Source: Acidobacteriota bacterium (lineage in GTDB: Bacteria > Acidobacteriota > Blastocatellia > Pyrinomonadales > Pyrinomonadaceae). From it: a DNA stretch of 6,977 bases. The stretch is taken from assembly GCA_003222835.1 (NCBI GenBank), contig QHXE01000030.1, forward strand, positions 1 to 6,977, in the 5' to 3' direction. Positions 6,630 through 6,977 of the stretch are shown here, piece after piece. The number at the start of each line of letters is the position of its first letter. Position 1 is the first letter of the stretch. The position numbers were made by a program, and so were the translations under genes. A model generated the notes under the pieces. The model saw only the letters and a program-made list of their open reading frames with translations. It was not told the DNA's origin and did no database searches.

Positions 6630-6977
6630 TCAATTTCGCATATTCGGAGGAGCAGCATCGAAGAGTTTCTTCGCCAGATCTCGATCCAGACGTTGAAGAA
6701 TGACATATTCTGCCTGAGCGCCGGCTTTGTTGCGCTGCTCGATGTAGAGCAGTCCCATATGGTAATGCGCGGTCGCATAATCGTTCTTGAGTCTGATGGC
6801 TGTGCGCAGCTCTTCGGCTGCCATGGGAAGACGATGCAACTTGAGATAAGCAAAACCCAATTCAGAATGTGCGTCGTAGGCTTCAGGTTTCAGTCTCGCT
6901 GCTTCCTTGAGCTGCTCCGCCGCCTCCGCATAGCGACTTAAGTCGTTATAGATCCAGCCCAGGTTGTAGCGCACTCG
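6630..6977 (-). CDS. TPR protein, 3' part only (runs off the right edge)
   Basis: The reading frame is open to the right edge, so the start lies outside the window. A GTG at 6972-6974 is in frame but is probably internal, because the first repeat is already under way there. The visible 115 residues form about three tetratricopeptide repeats, recognisable from LGWIY...AAEQLKEAARLKP, LGFAYLKL...AAEELRTAIRLK and MGLLYIEQ...AQAEYVILQRLD, followed by a short tail (LAKKLFDAAPP). TPRs mediate protein-protein contacts. No signal sequence can be judged. The stop TGA (6630-6632) precedes the deacetylase start by 6 bp, so the two are likely one operon. The specific function is unknown. Confidence 0.85.
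   Translation of the reverse strand, partial: RVRYNLGWIYNDLSRYAEAAEQLKEAARLKPEAYDAHSELGFAYLKLHRLPMAAEELRTAIRLKNDYATAHYHMGLLYIEQRNKAGAQAEYVILQRLDRDLAKKLFDAAPPNMRN

Overview
The window looks like chromosomal DNA of an Acidobacteriota bacterium, most likely from the Blastocatellia/Pyrinomonadaceae side. I infer this from protein style: a DUF4388 (PATAN-like) protein, PD40/TolB-type propeller sequence, many TPRs, weak or absent Shine-Dalgarno sites, and G+C in the mid-50s by eye. No RNA genes, CRISPR array, transposase or phage genes are visible.

Layout. Positions 1-165 hold no supported gene, only a perfect 7-bp tandem repeat and a possible hairpin. Positions 166-1627 (minus) are a broken gene. 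It has a membrane-anchored, histidine-kinase-type sensor N-terminus joined directly to the last part of a PD40/TolB beta-propeller, with an in-frame stop and then a frameshift. A 199-bp divergent spacer follows. Next come two tightly spaced plus-strand genes: a four-part DUF4388 / winged-helix-like / J-domain / TPR protein (1827-3299) and an HD-GYP phosphodiesterase (3309-3989). After 94 bp comes a plus-strand gene (4084-5037) that I read as a D12-class DNA adenine methylase relative whose catalytic DPPY motif is gone.

A small double zinc-ribbon protein (5061-5378, minus) converges on it. Positions 5379-5675 are intergenic and carry a 181-bp palindromic element: two GC-rich hairpins in opposite orientation, flanked by inverted arms built of degenerate 7-bp repeats. 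Finally, a minus-strand pair reads from the right edge: the 3' part of a TPR protein (6630-6977) and, 6 bp later, an intact histone-deacetylase-superfamily enzyme (5676-6623).

How the genes may work together. The DUF4388-J-TPR protein and the HD-GYP protein are probably cotranscribed and suggest a signalling unit that couples a scaffold/cochaperone to cyclic-di-GMP turnover. The TPR and deacetylase genes are probably cotranscribed as well. The items most worth a second look are the methylase-like pseudoenzyme, the chimeric pseudogene, and the heptamer-repeat/hairpin element.
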